Below, in pieces: positions 10,559 through 21,400 of a stretch of 64,000 nucleotides of DNA (its first letter is position 1; each line of letters begins with the position of its first letter). The stretch comes from Breviolum minutum Mf 1.05b.01 (lineage: Eukaryota; Sar; Dinophyceae; Suessiales; Symbiodiniaceae), in the NCBI GenBank assembly GCA_000507305.1, contig DF240794.1, positions 27,451-91,450 of the forward strand, read 5' to 3'. The translations under genes were made by a program, and so were the position numbers. The notes under the pieces were generated by a model, which worked only from the letters and a program-made list of their open reading frames with translations, had not been told where the DNA came from and did no database searches.

Positions 10559-10644
10559 TAATGACTGGTCCAGAACATTCCAAATGAATTGTCTTGCAAA
10601 ATGTGTTTCGGGGTTTCCAAAAAGGAAAAGTTTTTCCCCTGGAG

Positions 10645-10789
10645 GAAAGTGATGCCAGTTGGGATCGGCGACAAGATCATGAAGGCAACATCTATTGGAG
10701 CAACCAAGAGCTCCAGATTCGATTCTTTGAGTTGGACCCTTTTGAGTCTGACCTCGAAGTTGATCATGTCAGCAGCACTGGAACCGATG
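10645..10789 (+). CDS. Second WW domain exon
   Basis: After a TTTTTCCCCTGGAG acceptor the frame reads ESDASWDRRQDHEGNIYWSN, then QELQIRFFELDPFESD. This has the WW layout W...D..GNIYW.N......FEL.P, though the second Trp is replaced by Phe. It is placed in phase 0. The exon ends at 10789 with a GC donor (GCTGGA); this gives phase 1 and fits the next exon exactly. Binding to proline-rich peptides is the family role. The missing second Trp may weaken it. Confidence 0.6.
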
Positions 10790-10870
10790 GCTGGAGGGCA
10801 TAGTTGACAAAAATTCTTGAGACAGGATTCAAACAGATTGAAAACAACAAAGATTTTTCAACAAGCAAAG

Positions 10871-11061
10871 AGACCTATGGACATCCTATGGACCATGGTT
10901 TTCCAAGAGATCCTTTCTGGATGGATTACCATCAATTGCCAACAAACTGCGACTTTAGCAGCTGCATTGACCGCAGCTGTATGCCCATGGATTCCCCTGA
11001 TGTGTTCTGGGTTGAATCCATAATCGCTGCTTGCGCAGCGTTCCCGACCTCGGGGTCAGAG
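10871..11061 (+). CDS. Large exon of the WW gene
   Basis: Reads ETYGHPMDHGFPRDPFWMDY, then NCDFSSCIDRSCMPMDSPDV, and VESIIAACAAF before a GTGAAT donor. Phase 1 at the start and 0 at the end agree with neighbours. Cysteine spacing (C...C...C) may hint at metal or disulphide binding, but no family is recognised. Confidence 0.65.
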
Positions 11062-11352
11062 GTGAATGACTGTAACAAATGATGTATTGAACCATACATA
11101 TGTACGTAGTAAACCGTGCAAAGAAGCTGCATTCCAAGCTTAAATCCAAGAGTTGAGGGTCAGCTGTTCTTTTGTTGTTTTTATGTGAACAAGTTGCGGG
11201 CAAAGGTTTTCTCATATTGCAGTCTTGCATACTGCCTGCTGTTTAGATTTGCCTCGCTGTTGCGCCACGTTGTAAAAAGAGCCACTGATGCACCTGAGAG
11301 TAAACTCATTGAGACTTGAGAACTTCTGGTGTAGCATCCCTACTGCTACGAG

Positions 11353-11437
11353 ATGGAACTTGTCAAGATCAATCGATCCCTGGAAAAATCACCTGTTGTC
11401 AAGCAACTAGGAAATTCGGGGTTCCACGTGAATGCGG
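11353..11437 (+). CDS. Exon of the WW gene
   Basis: MELVKINRSLEKSPVVKQLG to FHVNA, ending at a GTGAGA donor. It starts in phase 0, which fits the exon ending at 11061. Another candidate at about 11247-11316 (RATDAPESKLIET) would need a different phase. Function unknown. Confidence 0.5.
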
Positions 11438-12124
11438 GTGAGATATTCAGTTTTTTTTTTAGTGAGTCATTTCTTCCTGTGTCAATCGCCTGGGCGCAGC
11501 TTCAAAACATGGTCATGAAGCCGTGCTTGAGGCACCTCTTTGTCTTTGACATTGGAAGGGAGATTTCTTTGGTGGATTTGTCTAGAACTCAGACGATTTT
11601 TCATGGGGGCATGAAGATGACTTGACAAATGGAAGTTTGTCAACGAAACACTTCAGACTGAAGTTGGATTCAGAAGAACAACAATAATATACATGCAGTA
11701 GCCACTTTTCTTCCTGTCGGCATGAAGGGGGTCATATACCCGTTGCTCACCATTGCCCCGGCAATGCTACAAGGGCTTCTAGTAGGTCATGCATGATTCC
11801 TCGACGTGGCTCAAGCGTGTACAACGGGTGATGAATCAGAAACCCAAAAGTGTAAGGCTTGTAAGGATGAAAGGCTCCTGGATTTCAAAACCTCTATGTT
11901 CGTCATAGACTTAAAGTTTTTTTAATTCCAGCCCAAAGTTCAACAGGACACTTAGAAAGATGTTTTAAGACCGAGCACGTGAGCCATGGCGGAGCCTTTC
12001 CAGAATAGCCTGGAGGGAGGAGAAGTTGAACACCAGCCACTGGGATGTCAAGACTTTTGCTGTGCGTTTAGAGCGCTTTTGAGAATTTGAAAATTGGAAA
12101 CTAGATGATTGCACTTCGTACATA

Positions 12125-12240
12125 TCTATATACTAGTGTATATATTTTATAATACAATATTACATTAGACATATAAATATGTGCACACATATACATACGT
12201 ATATATACATATATATATATATACATACAGATACATACAT
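12125..12240. repeat. TA/CATA microsatellite
   Basis: TATATACATATATATATATA and related TACATACA units. The interval 11640-12500 around it shows no convincing exon. Confidence 0.75.
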
Positions 12241-12533
12241 TTCCCTGCCCCATGCATTCAAGTGATTTCAAATGGGCATCCAGGAATCCTGATCTAACAA
12301 AAGCTGAGACTGGAAGTTAGGTCGCTCTTGTCCGTTCAAAGGTGACACTGAAATGGATCTACTTTTTGAAGGGATATTTTTTTGCGGGGGATTTTTTTTA
12401 ATTCACTTTCGTGAGATATCTTGTAGAAATGGGGATTTACTAACCCAACATTTGTTTTTGGGATTTTTATCTATCTTGTTATATACATAATTTCTTGTTT
12501 TTTTTCCCATGCCCTGGGCCATCCGATAATTGC

Positions 12534-12708
12534 ACCAGATCCACTGATGTGGTTTGGACCAAAGCCACCGATACTGCGACCACGGCGCCAAGTGAAGAGG
12601 CCAGTTACTGTACTTTGTTTTTACAGGGGTCATTCAATTACCTATTTTACAGGGGATCAAACAATGCAAATGTATGGTGATTTTGAGGGATTGCCGGGAT
12701 TTCCCCTA
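12534..12708 (+). CDS. Proline/arginine-rich exon candidate of the WW gene
   Basis: Open frame PLMWFGPKPPILRPRRQ followed by TVLCFYRGHSITYFTGDQ and ending PGFPL at a TAA (12706-12708). The proline-rich stretch could be a WW or SH3 ligand, fitting a gene with WW domains, though this is inference. The acceptor is probably the CACCAG before 12534. A strong T/C tract lies upstream at 12495-12512. Confidence 0.5.
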
Positions 12709-12974
12709 TAATAATAGTGCAGTCTTTGGGTTGGTAATACAATGATCCCGGTTTTATGCGATGTTGATCATATTGTGGATGAAGAAAAATCCTGCATCAG
12801 TTGGGATGACAAAAGAGCTTGGAATTGAAGGGAATCGTTGAGGTAATCTACCAGATCCGATGCCTAAAAGGTGGGTTTTCTGTGGGAAATTCTCCTGTAT
12901 TTCAGGGTTTTCCAGGTGAACCTTATTCATCCTGATATGCGTTTCATGATCCATCCTTGGTAATGCCCCCACAG

Positions 12975-13578
12975 GTACGCCTTGTGGAAGAAGCGCTGCT
13001 ACATTGGCTATCAGAGAATAAACGTGCGGACACCAAGGTGGCACAAGTTCAAAGGAGCGAGTATTTAGCTTGCAGCATATTTAGTTACAGCTCACTCTCT
13101 CCAATTCTTTGTATCAAGTTCCTGACAGTTCATGAGATAGAAATTATTTCAAGCCCCAAGCATTCCCAAACAGTTTGTCAGACTTTGATTCATGGCTGGG
13201 ACTTCCAAGCTACGCCAACTCAATCTGTAAGGTCTCGATAATTATCGCTTTGTGGAACGCGAGATTCGAGCTTTGGAACTGAAATCCGTGACCACGAGCT
13301 CCAGTGAAAGGCCTCGTTTTGGAGATCTTGTTGGGCCATCAAAAATATGATACTTGTTAGAAGATCAAAAGATAAAAAGACAGTATCTGTGTACATGATT
13401 GCTCTACTCTTGGTTTATAGTGACTCTAGTGGAGTTGAGATGCCACATATTCAACTCAAAGACCTATCATTTTTGAGATGTTTACTGTCTAGAATCCATA
13501 GCTTTCCTGTCCATCGCGACCAGAAATGAGAATGACGCGCCACCTGAGCGAATCTTGGCAGCAGAATCTAAGCCATGA
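12975..13578 (+). CDS. 3'-terminal exons of the WW gene (likely)
   Basis: 12975-13037 (VRLVEEALLHWLSENKRADTK, donor GTGGCA). 13232-13334 (DNYRFVEREIRALELKS, then SSSERPRFGDLV). 13524-13578 (NENDAPPERILAAESKP and TGA). The last two join in phase if the donor after 13334 is GC (GCCATC). I see a heptad-like charged helix around EREIRALELK. The link between 13037 and 13232 does not match in phase, so one exon may be missing or misplaced. I assume this is the 3' end of the gene that starts at 8889; it could be a separate one. Confidence 0.45.
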
Positions 13579-13889
13579 ACAAAAACCAAGTGGAATTGCG
13601 TTTTTTTGGATGCCCCATCTTTGTTGGGTATGAAAGAGGTTTTGAAACCAGTGACGAAGTGATCACTTGTCACCTTCACCGATTGGTCATGTAGAGTGTT
13701 GCGATATGTTTGATCAAATGTCTTTCACCTAAGAACTGAGGTTTAAAGCTTTTATATCAAATCTCCAAAAAGATAGACAGCCGCAGCTAAGGACATACAG
13801 AGCAGAAGCTGTTTCTTGGAATGAATCAATGCAATTAGTATTGTCCAGGGAGAGATCTGGAGGTCTAGGAGGGAAGGGGCTGCCTACAG

Positions 13890-14052
13890 GGCCTACATTT
13901 AGCAAGAACTGACTGTGTTTGATCCTGTCTGGTATCCAGCATGTCAGGTGAAAGGACATGATTGACAATTGGAACATGAAATGCTGAGGCTGTGGCACTG
14001 ATATCAAAGTATCCAGTTGAGATAAGATCAGCATAAAAACTTGTTGTACGTA
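13890..14052 (-). CDS. Minus-strand exon candidate (unknown protein)
   Basis: On the minus strand the frame reads SFYADLISTGYFDISATASA, then HVPIVNHVLSPDMLDTRQDQ. It is preceded by AACAAG at about 14040 and is far more protein-like than the plus-strand frames here. It groups with the two minus-strand blocks upstream of it (14247-14420 and 14765-14970). Family unknown. Boundaries are approximate. Confidence 0.4.
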
Positions 14053-14246
14053 TGGATATTGCAGCTATACAATTATACACATATCATTTGACATATTCAG
14101 ACATGCTTATTATTAGCTTCGGAGGTGATTGAACATCCCAATCATTATTTGAGAGAAGACTGGATGCCTAAAGTATAGAGGAACCCAAACACTAACTTAT
14201 GTCCATGGATATCTTTTTGTTTTGTAACTTCTAGCAAGATGATCAA

Positions 14247-14420
14247 CTATGACATTCCACCTTCCACTTGGAATTTATGGGTCATGAAAACGCGGACGGA
14301 TTCCGGTCCTCCCAACGAACAAACCTGTCTCAAACGCTCGATGGGGCTATAATTTACACTCCAGGGAACTAAGATATCCCATCCCAAAGCACTTTTGAAG
14401 ATGATTTTCCTTAACCCAAG
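14247..14420 (-). CDS. Minus-strand exon candidate (unknown protein)
   Basis: Frame KIIFKSALGWDILVPWSVNY, then SPIERLRQVCSLGGPESVRV up to KFQVEGGMS. A competing plus-strand frame starting MINYDIPPSTWNLWVMK after TTCTAGCAAG is also open, so the strand is not certain. The minus assignment follows its neighbours. Confidence 0.35.
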   Translation of the reverse strand, partial: LGLRKIIFKSALGWDILVPWSVNYSPIERLRQVCSLGGPESVRVFMTHKFQVEGGMS

Positions 14421-14764
14421 GTGGGATATATTAGTTTTCAGGAGGGTATCCCTTTTCACCATCACCCAGTTTTAGGAACAACAAAACGACAATCGTCCTG
14501 ATGGGGCGTGGAAGGTTGGTCAATATACCATACCAGTATGCCACAAGACATCACTAAACGATGACTGAAGTGCTGAGGGTTGTCAAACAAAAATACAAAA
14601 AACAGCAATTACCAGGTTCGTCTGAGTGACCCTTTTGGGGGTTTCAAGTGACCTTATCAGGGGTTAAGTGTTTGACTTCTATTTGGTACCAAACAACTAG
14701 CAAGTGATGTGTCTCTCCAAAAGGATCTTAGGCAGCCCGATGCCTTAAACGTTTGAGGCATTTT

Positions 14765-14970
14765 CCTCAAATGCGCTTGCGTTTTTCCATACGATCCTCT
14801 TGTAAGCCCATCGACCAAAGCGTGGCTTCGGCAATCCGAAAACGATGGAATCCATCCGAGCTTGTGGTGAGATGAATGACCTGCTGGTCATCCAAATCCC
14901 CTGGCCTAATTTGAAGGTTGGCGTACACAATGTTTTCTTGGGTTAAGCTTATGTCCACGATTAGTTCTTC
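14765..14970 (-). CDS. Minus-strand exon with strong acceptor (unknown protein)
   Basis: Reading the minus strand, TTATTTTTCTTCAG is a textbook acceptor, followed by NLEELIVDISLTQENIVYAN, QIRPGDLDDQQVIHLTTSSD and FHRFRIAEATLWSMG. The frame stays open to a TGA at about 14765. No similar quality is seen on the plus strand. If real, transcription here runs against the genes on both sides: convergent with the WW gene, divergent from the 15.8-kb gene. Confidence 0.55.
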
Positions 14971-15710
14971 AAGATTCTGAAGAAAAATAAGAAAACATAA
15001 GGAACAGAGTGGAGGGAACGAACGAACAAAGAAGGTATCCGAACTGAAATGATGATAATGGAAATGAATAGGACTAGTACTAGCAAAATGACTTCTATTA
15101 TTATCGTTACTGTAGTATTATTACTTGTTTAAATTTCAATTGTGTTCGCGTCTTTTGCATTTGCTGTAACCTGATTTCATGTTTTCCATTCTGTTGTCTT
15201 ATTCGCAGGTCCTTTCGATCCATTAAGCTCTTTTTTGACGTTCTATTTGAGCCTCTTTCAATTTCGTTTTTTTTGTTTGCTTTTGCAAGCTCTTTCTTGA
15301 AACAGACTACTGTCTAAGATCTGTCCAAGTCAATTTGCATGACATCACTCATCCACAAAGCCTGCCTGTTTTCTGTGGCGTCTCGGGTTGGTTGGCTCCA
15401 TCCTGATGGGATGAGGTCGAATTACATCGTCTTCAGTTGCTCCTCACTGTACAGCTTCGAGGAGGGCCATTGATGGACGTTGGATCTCTGTAAGCTGAAG
15501 TTGTTTGTAGCTTCAAGTTGGAAGGTCCCGCAGTAGATCCAAAAGGTATGATGCCCATTTTATCTCTGAACTGCATATCTATAGACTATAGTGACTATAG
15601 ATAAATCCTTTCCTTTACATTTGCAAAGATGCTATGAAACGAGTCTCCAGTTTTTTTGAGAAAAAATTGACCTTCTGAAGATGTTTCCAGAAGAATGTCC
15701 AATAGTAAAA
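14971..15710. promoter_or_regulatory. Putative divergent intergenic region
   Basis: About 740 bp with no convincing exon, lying between the minus-strand gene and the plus-strand gene that begins near 15.8 kb. It has T-rich runs (15255-15295). No known dinoflagellate promoter motif can be asserted. The regulatory role is inferred only from its position. Confidence 0.25.
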
Positions 15711-15807
15711 CTGGGTGGTGGTTTCAAATATTTGTAATTTTTAGCCCTATCTGGGGAGATGATCCAATTCGACTAATATTTTTCAGACGGATTGAAACCA
15801 CCAACTA
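15711..15807. mobile_element. MITE-like element, family A copy 1
   Basis: 97 bp with terminal inverted repeats CTGGGTGGTGGTTTCAA and TTGAAACCACCAACTA. The interior (GATGATCCAATT, GACTAATATTTTTCA) is nearly the same as in the copy at 30552-30649. Its right end lies 39 nt from a likely acceptor at 15845-15846, so it sits at the 3' end of an intron. Confidence 0.8.
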
Positions 15808-15846
15808 TAAAATGGCTTCAAAACGAATCTACACTTTCCGCCACAG

Positions 15847-17600
15847 GAGAAAAGGAAGTTCCTTTGGTCGACTTCACCGGGCATCGCAGTAGCGATTTGC
15901 AAAGAGATGAGGCCATGCATTGTGTGGACCATGATCTGGCGGGGAAGCCTGATTGGATGGTGTGGTTGACAAGGATCCATAGACTTTTTACACTTTGAAA
16001 CGTGTTTTTTACATGCTGAGTAGATTCAAAAACAGCAAAAGATTGTTTTGTTTTTCAAATTCAGAGATTCATAGACCTTCGATGATATTCGATATATATA
16101 TATATATAATCAACAACAAGGGGTTCACCATTAAAATAGAAGGGTTGGATGGTTTCTACCCTAGATTTACCATTGGGTTTTCGGGTTCGATGAACGTTTC
16201 CATCGCGAGCGCAAGCAGCATGGTCTTGAGGTTCGAAGGCTCAAAGAGTTACTGGTGCCCTCACTATCGTCCCCGGTCCTACTGCTGGACTTAGTTTCTG
16301 GATGGGGTCATGGATGGGGGAATGAGATGGATCTAGTAGCAGAGGTTTGAAGAAGTTGACACCTTTAAGTGGAGTTTTGACGATTTGATTGAAGTTGTCT
16401 GGGTGAATCCTTGAAAGGTCATACGACTGAAAAACAGAAAAAGTCCTTTTGTAAGGGAAGTCTCCCTAAATGATGTCAATTCAGGTCAGGTTAGTCAAGT
16501 GTATGTCAAGTGTTCTTTATTTACTTCACTCAGAATAAGTATGTGGCTATTTGGACCAGAGTTTTCTCAGGAACCGGTGTGGAGTAGGGAGAGGAAGATC
16601 CCGGTACTTGTGACCACAGAGCAGAACTGTACATAGCACCCAATGACAATTTTTGCACATCTCCAGTTTCTTTAGTTAAGTCGGTTTTTACAAATGTTTT
16701 CTGAGACAAGCCAAGCCATTCCTTCCGTCAGCGTACTGATATGATCTTGAACTCTTGATTGGAATCAACGAGGAAGTCAAGGTTCAGCAGCACCGGTCTA
16801 CTCGCAGGATTTGCTGCTCTCCTTGGCCATTTCGACGAGTCCTGTGCCTTTCAGGACGGCTGGTTGTGATAATTTTTAAATGCATGGCCGGCAAGTCCAT
16901 TTTTGTTGGGTTCGGCTATTATATGCTGACCTCTTTGGCATCAGGACTCACATTCTTGAAGAGATGTTGTGCGAGGCCGACAAGAAAAAATCAGGGAATC
17001 CAACAGCTGTCACTGTTGGGGTGCTTCCATCATGGTGATCCTTGATCCATGTCCACTAATCCCAATAAAACAACACACATAAGGAGCAGCTACCCCCAAA
17101 GATACCGGCAAGTGCAGACAAACTCCTCAGATTGTGCGATGGGGGCACTTGAAATGGTAGCTTTTGATTACCGGAGCAAGTTTCGATTTCATCAACCATC
17201 CAAGCATCATGTCGTCATTTTATCATAGCTACCTCTCGGAAATGGCCTCAAACACGGCTTAAAACCTGCTGATTTTGGCCAGGAATGTTGGGAAGCTCAG
17301 AGCGATTCTGAGCTCCTGGAGGATTTGTGTTTGAACGATCCGGAAGTCGGAGATGATAACACAGAAACCTTAACCCGCCACTTGGATCTACTTGGAGCAT
17401 TGACGGATATCAATGGTGAGGTTGCGACGCAGTACCGTTGAAACTAATATCAGCTTGGAAAAGACAGACTACAGAGTGGAAACATGCAAGTGTGGAATGG
17501 CTTAGAAAGCACCCCAACATGCATCAAAAAGATTTGGCACAGCGCTTGGTCCATTGTTTTGGAATTCTATGGATGTTTAATATGACCGCACTGCACAGGT
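15847..17600 (+). CDS. Multi-exon gene, unknown function (8 phase-consistent exons)
   Basis: Exons 15847-15959, 16165-16344, 16534-16576, 16782-16862, 16896-17034, 17087-17210, 17283-17415 and 17532 to about 17597 keep matching phases (0, 0, 1, 1, 2, 0, 1). Fragments: EKEVPLVDFTGHRSSDLQRD; FDERFHRERKQHGLEVRRLK; ENKYVAIWTRVFSGTG; RLLYADLFGIRTHILEEMLC; ALEMVAFDYRSKFRFHQ; SDSELLEDLCLNDPEVGDDN; DLAQRLVHCFGILWMFNM. Mostly helical with charged stretches. I recognise no family. Two implied introns are very short (16863-16895, 33 nt; 17035-17086, 52 nt). Either they are genuine tiny introns or the frame passes there some other way. Start and end of the gene are not identified. Confidence 0.55.
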
Positions 17601-17699
17601 TGACTTCCCAGATTGTGTTTGTCAGCTTCAGGTTGTCCATGTGGATGTGCACAGTCTTACTGTTTAAGATTGGCTGTCAGAATGAAACACAACAAAGCA

Positions 17700-18720
17700 A
17701 CTAATTCAAATCCTCAGAAAGCAACTTGCAACCTCTAAAAACTTTAACGAATTGAGTCTGACATGTTTAACCACAACCCCACGCCACCTCCAGATCCTGA
17801 GGCCCTGCTCGTTTAGAAGGCGCAGGAAAGCGACGGCGCCGCCAAAAGGAAGCCTTGGAGGAAAAGACGGAGCTGCAGATGTCGGGCGTAGTACTTGATT
17901 TTGGTTTTCGCTTTTGTTTCCTGGTAGTGTAACTAATAATTGTGCCATACTGAGCCTGTGGTGTATAATTTGGTAATATAGATTTATGTGAACCGTATTG
18001 AAGCATATACATTTACATGTATGATTGTAAGTGAACAGCATCCTGTGGATGTCCATCAGCTGTGTACCAAGGCCAGGTTATGGTCCCGCGCACAAGGTTT
18101 CCGAGAAGTTGCGGCAGGTCAGAGGTGTCTTAGGGGAGACACGTGGTGGATGTTTAGCTCCAAATACCTTCATTTGGGCATGACTGTAACATAGGTACCT
18201 TGAGGCACTATTCGTCACTATTTACATCTATTTACTATTGTACTGAGCCTACTATAGTTGGTAGTTTAGATGTTGGGATTTTACCGAAATTCATGCAAAA
18301 TGACATCAAATCTATATCTCTTTGTTTTCTTTTAAGCATCATTGGACACAACTTTGTTACATAGATATTCATCTTTTTCTGTCCATTTCAAACAAGGCTC
18401 AGAAATACTCACTTGTTCTAGCGATCCAAGCATTATGTTTCAAGACGTAGGCCCCAAATATACCCGGATCCCATTTTTTCAAAAGATCAATCACATTCTC
18501 AATGCATCTGAGCAGATGTACCAATCGAAAAGAAACCCCAAATCATCACAGACATGACTGTCTAATGTCCCACTTTGATGGGAGAAATGAATCTGGATTG
18601 TGCCACCAAATCGGGGTCCAATTGTAGATTACACAGGACTGGGAAGAGTTGGTGAGGGCTTATCTCAAGAGGCCATGACCTTAGGAATGCAACTTCACAG
18701 ACATCGAGAAAAACCAGAAG
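17700..18720. other. Region with weak exon candidates only
   Basis: About 18044-18110 has open frames in two phases (LCTKARLWSRAQGF; GYGPAHKVSEKLRQ), and I cannot choose. The rest looks like intron or spacer sequence. Confidence 0.3.
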
Positions 18721-18759
18721 TCTTTAGATGAACATCGCTTTGTATGATTTTTTTTCTTC

Positions 18760-19225
18760 TGTGTTTTTGAGTGGACGGGGTTTGCAAGAACCTTTCGCTA
18801 CACATCAAGAGGTTTGTGCAGTTTTGTTTAGGATTACTGCCGAGTTTGAGGTCCAAAAGCCTCAAAAGGGTCATTTGCTTAGTAGCAACTTGGCCCGCAG
18901 AACATTAGGGTATGTGAGAGTGCACCAAAAAAGACCTCGGAACTTTCAGAATTAGAATGGAGAAATCGATGTCATCATAGCACCAAACCCATCTGTGTAG
19001 CAGAAAGTCACACGAAAAATGGGTCTTTCTTTCGTTGATGCTGCTTCTGTCAAAGTCATATTCTGATGCCCTATCCCCTTACAGGATTCCCATCGGGGTC
19101 TTCGGCGAGAAGATGAACGCCTTTGGGAGGTCAGATCAGCCCACTGGATAGAATATGATAGAGTCACAAATGATATGTATATTTCCATGTCACAAGATAG
19201 ACACAGTCAATCCAGGGATGATTAA
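18760..19225 (+). CDS. Exon candidates, unknown protein
   Basis: 18768-18955 reads SGRGLQEPFATHQEVCAVLF, then FRITAEFEVQKPQKGHLL. 19085-19225 follows a TACAG acceptor with DSHRGLRREDERLWEVRSAH, WIEYDRVTNDMYISMSQD and a TAA at 19223-19225. The second is strongly coding-like and might be a gene's 3' end. The link between the two was not phase-tested. Confidence 0.45.
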
Positions 19226-19840
19226 GAATTGCAAAGCTTAGATCACGCAAAAACTTTTGCTAGCAGGGCACATGGATGTTGTGACATCAATCGAATCAAT
19301 CACACAAGATGCAAGTCACCAGATGGAGTGTGAAGGACTTAGGACTACCCCAACCTAAAGGAATATTGAATGCAAATAAACCAATCTCGTCCAAGCTTGG
19401 GACCACTGCATTTCCTTCACCAGACTGTCATGGAGAGCGGGCGGCAGATGATGGTGGTGCTTACAAAGGCAGGGGGCACAGCCGGCTTTTTTTGCCTTGG
19501 TATCTGCCAGTCCAATATGTAGGAGGTGAGTCTAGGAGTAGAGTTGAAAGGGCTCAAGTTACCCAACTGAAACGCGTCAAATCTGGGATCCTGGATTCTG
19601 GCAGTTAATTCAGGATGAGAAATGCGACCTGTCAGAACCCGAAAAGACCAAGTATATCATAGTATATCCCATAACATCCAAACCTTCCAATTCACGGATC
19701 TTGTCAGGCAGATCGATGTCACCCTTCGGATCTCCACAAGAACGTGGCAGAGGCAACTTTGCTTCGTCTTGGGCTGATTGAGTTGAGAGGTACCATGCGG
19801 AGGCAGTTGGTGCCTGGGTGCATAGAAATGAATTGTTCGA

Positions 19841-20440
19841 TTGTTCGACACATCAACAGTTGAAGACATGAAGAAAGATAATTTCAGCACAATTTCCAAG
19901 ATGGAAGTCCACCTTTGTACCATTTATCCATTTGTTGAAACTCAAGAGGTGATAGCTGCTTTGCAACACTTCGACAAGGAGCTGGTTTGGCCGTCCCTTG
20001 GTTTCAAAACGACAGGACAACTCTGTTGGGATTTGTGAAGGGGAGTAGGCTTTCGAAACTTCAACTCGTGGAATGAATCCCTTTTGGCGGAAGGATCCGT
20101 AGTGTTTCGAAGGTTAAGAGCTGTCTAAGGCTAAGGCTTGTCATGGGGAGTTGCTTATGTTTTTTCTTATACAGCAGGCTTTTTACCGCCGAAGTGGGGG
20201 GTCAAGACAACATCACTCTTTCTCTTCTTTTTAAAGATAAAAAGGTTGGGTTGAAAAACTATGAAGTACTTCATGACAAAATCCCATCAAACTCCATTTT
20301 CATCCTTCCAAGTGGATCTTCATTCCCGGAGAAACGTTGGTGTCCCAGTTATATCCACGCGGTGTCCGCGGAACACCACTTGGGCCTGCGCGAGCTTCGC
20401 GCCTCACTGAGCTCTTTGAGCCGAAGAGGTGATATGGTGG
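19841..20440 (+). CDS. Exon candidates, unknown protein
   Basis: 19850-20037 carries SKMEVHLCTIYPFVETQEVI, then ALQHFDKELVWPSLGFK. 20190-20440 carries DNITLSLLFKDKKVGLKNYE and a GC-rich stretch HAVSAEHHLGLRELRASLSS. Both are plus strand. A MITE-like element follows directly at 20459. Family not recognised. Confidence 0.4.
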
Positions 20441-20458
20441 CCACATGTGGAGGGAAAC

Positions 20459-20573
20459 CATATGGGTGTTTCTCAAAAATAGGGGTTTTCCCCCAAAATG
20501 GATGGTTTATAATGGAAAACCCTATTAAAATGGATGATTTGGGGGTATCACCATTTTAGGAAACCCCCATATG
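20459..20573. mobile_element. MITE-like element, family B copy 2
   Basis: 115 bp from CATATGGGTGTTTC to its inverse GGAAACCCCCATATG. It shares a ~57-nt identical core with the copy at 39355-39454, from CCCCAAAATGGATGG through GATGATTTGGGGGTA. Internal TGGTTTATAATGGAAAACCC is common to both. The high identity suggests recent movement. Confidence 0.85.
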
Positions 20574-20689
20574 AAACCGTGATGGATAGTTTAGTGAAAT
20601 GATTTATGAAATGTTCATGAATCATGACATGGTCTTCGCAGAGTCTGATGCCAAAAAAGAGACACCTACAATCTCCGATCTTAGAAAAT

Positions 20690-21400
20690 CCTGTTTCAGG
20701 GTGCTCGAGCTTTTATATCGTTTTTACATCGTTTACATCTGCGCTGTCCGTGAGGTGCGCAGCTGCTGAGAGAGATGCAGGAGGAAAAGGTGACGTGCAA
20801 TGGTATAGGTTTTGGTTGATCCTGGATGGAAGGTCTATATTTTCCATGATTGATTCGGACACTTTCACTACCAGCGCTGCAGAGCCCATATCCAACAGGT
20901 GCATGGCTGAATATACCACATACTGTACCCAAGCTTTGGAAGGCTTTCAGGGCTTTTAGTTGTCATACGAACATGGCCAAGAGCGAAAGGCTTCCGAGGT
21001 GTTTTGAACTCTTAGGGTTGTGAAGTTTGCAGTTGGGCAATCTGTAGGAAGTCTGTTGCAATATGCTGACCCCACGGTGAATGGAGCTCTTCTGCTCTCT
21101 GCATTTGCAATGCTCAAACCGCAACAGACCTCACTTAGCTGTCGTTTTAGTTGGTTGGAGCTATTCCAGCTTTTTTCAAGGCAAATTGAAGGCCATTTTG
21201 GTGGTTGCGATGCCGATGGTTCTTGGATCACTTGAAAAACTTCATGTCACAGTCAGCAAGTCTTCAAAGCAAAATGGATTTGGAATTCATTCATAATTCA
21301 TTACAGCCTCCAATGAAACTGGGCGAAGACGGCCAAATCCCAAGCTTCTTGAACCCTGTAAGTTCGAATCGTTTTTGTGTGGAGCTATGGTAGTGGGACT
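20690..21400 (+). CDS. Exon candidates, unknown protein
   Basis: 20740-20956 has a long frame (VRCAAAERDAGGKGDVQWYR, then DGRSIFSMIDSDTFTTSAAE). 21021-21125 has VGQSVGSLLQYADPTVNGAL and LLSAFAMLKPQQ. 21253-21357 starts after GTCACAG with SASLQSKMDLEFIHNSLQ and ends IPSFLNP at a perfect GTAAGT donor. Between them, KAILVVAMPMVLGSLEKL is hydrophobic and could be a membrane segment. No family recognised. Confidence 0.5.

Noticed and set aside
13482..13679. Minus-strand 65-codon ORF as an exon of the minus-strand gene
   Set aside because: It overlaps a plus-strand exon (13524-13578) that completes a phase chain, and it shows no good acceptor.
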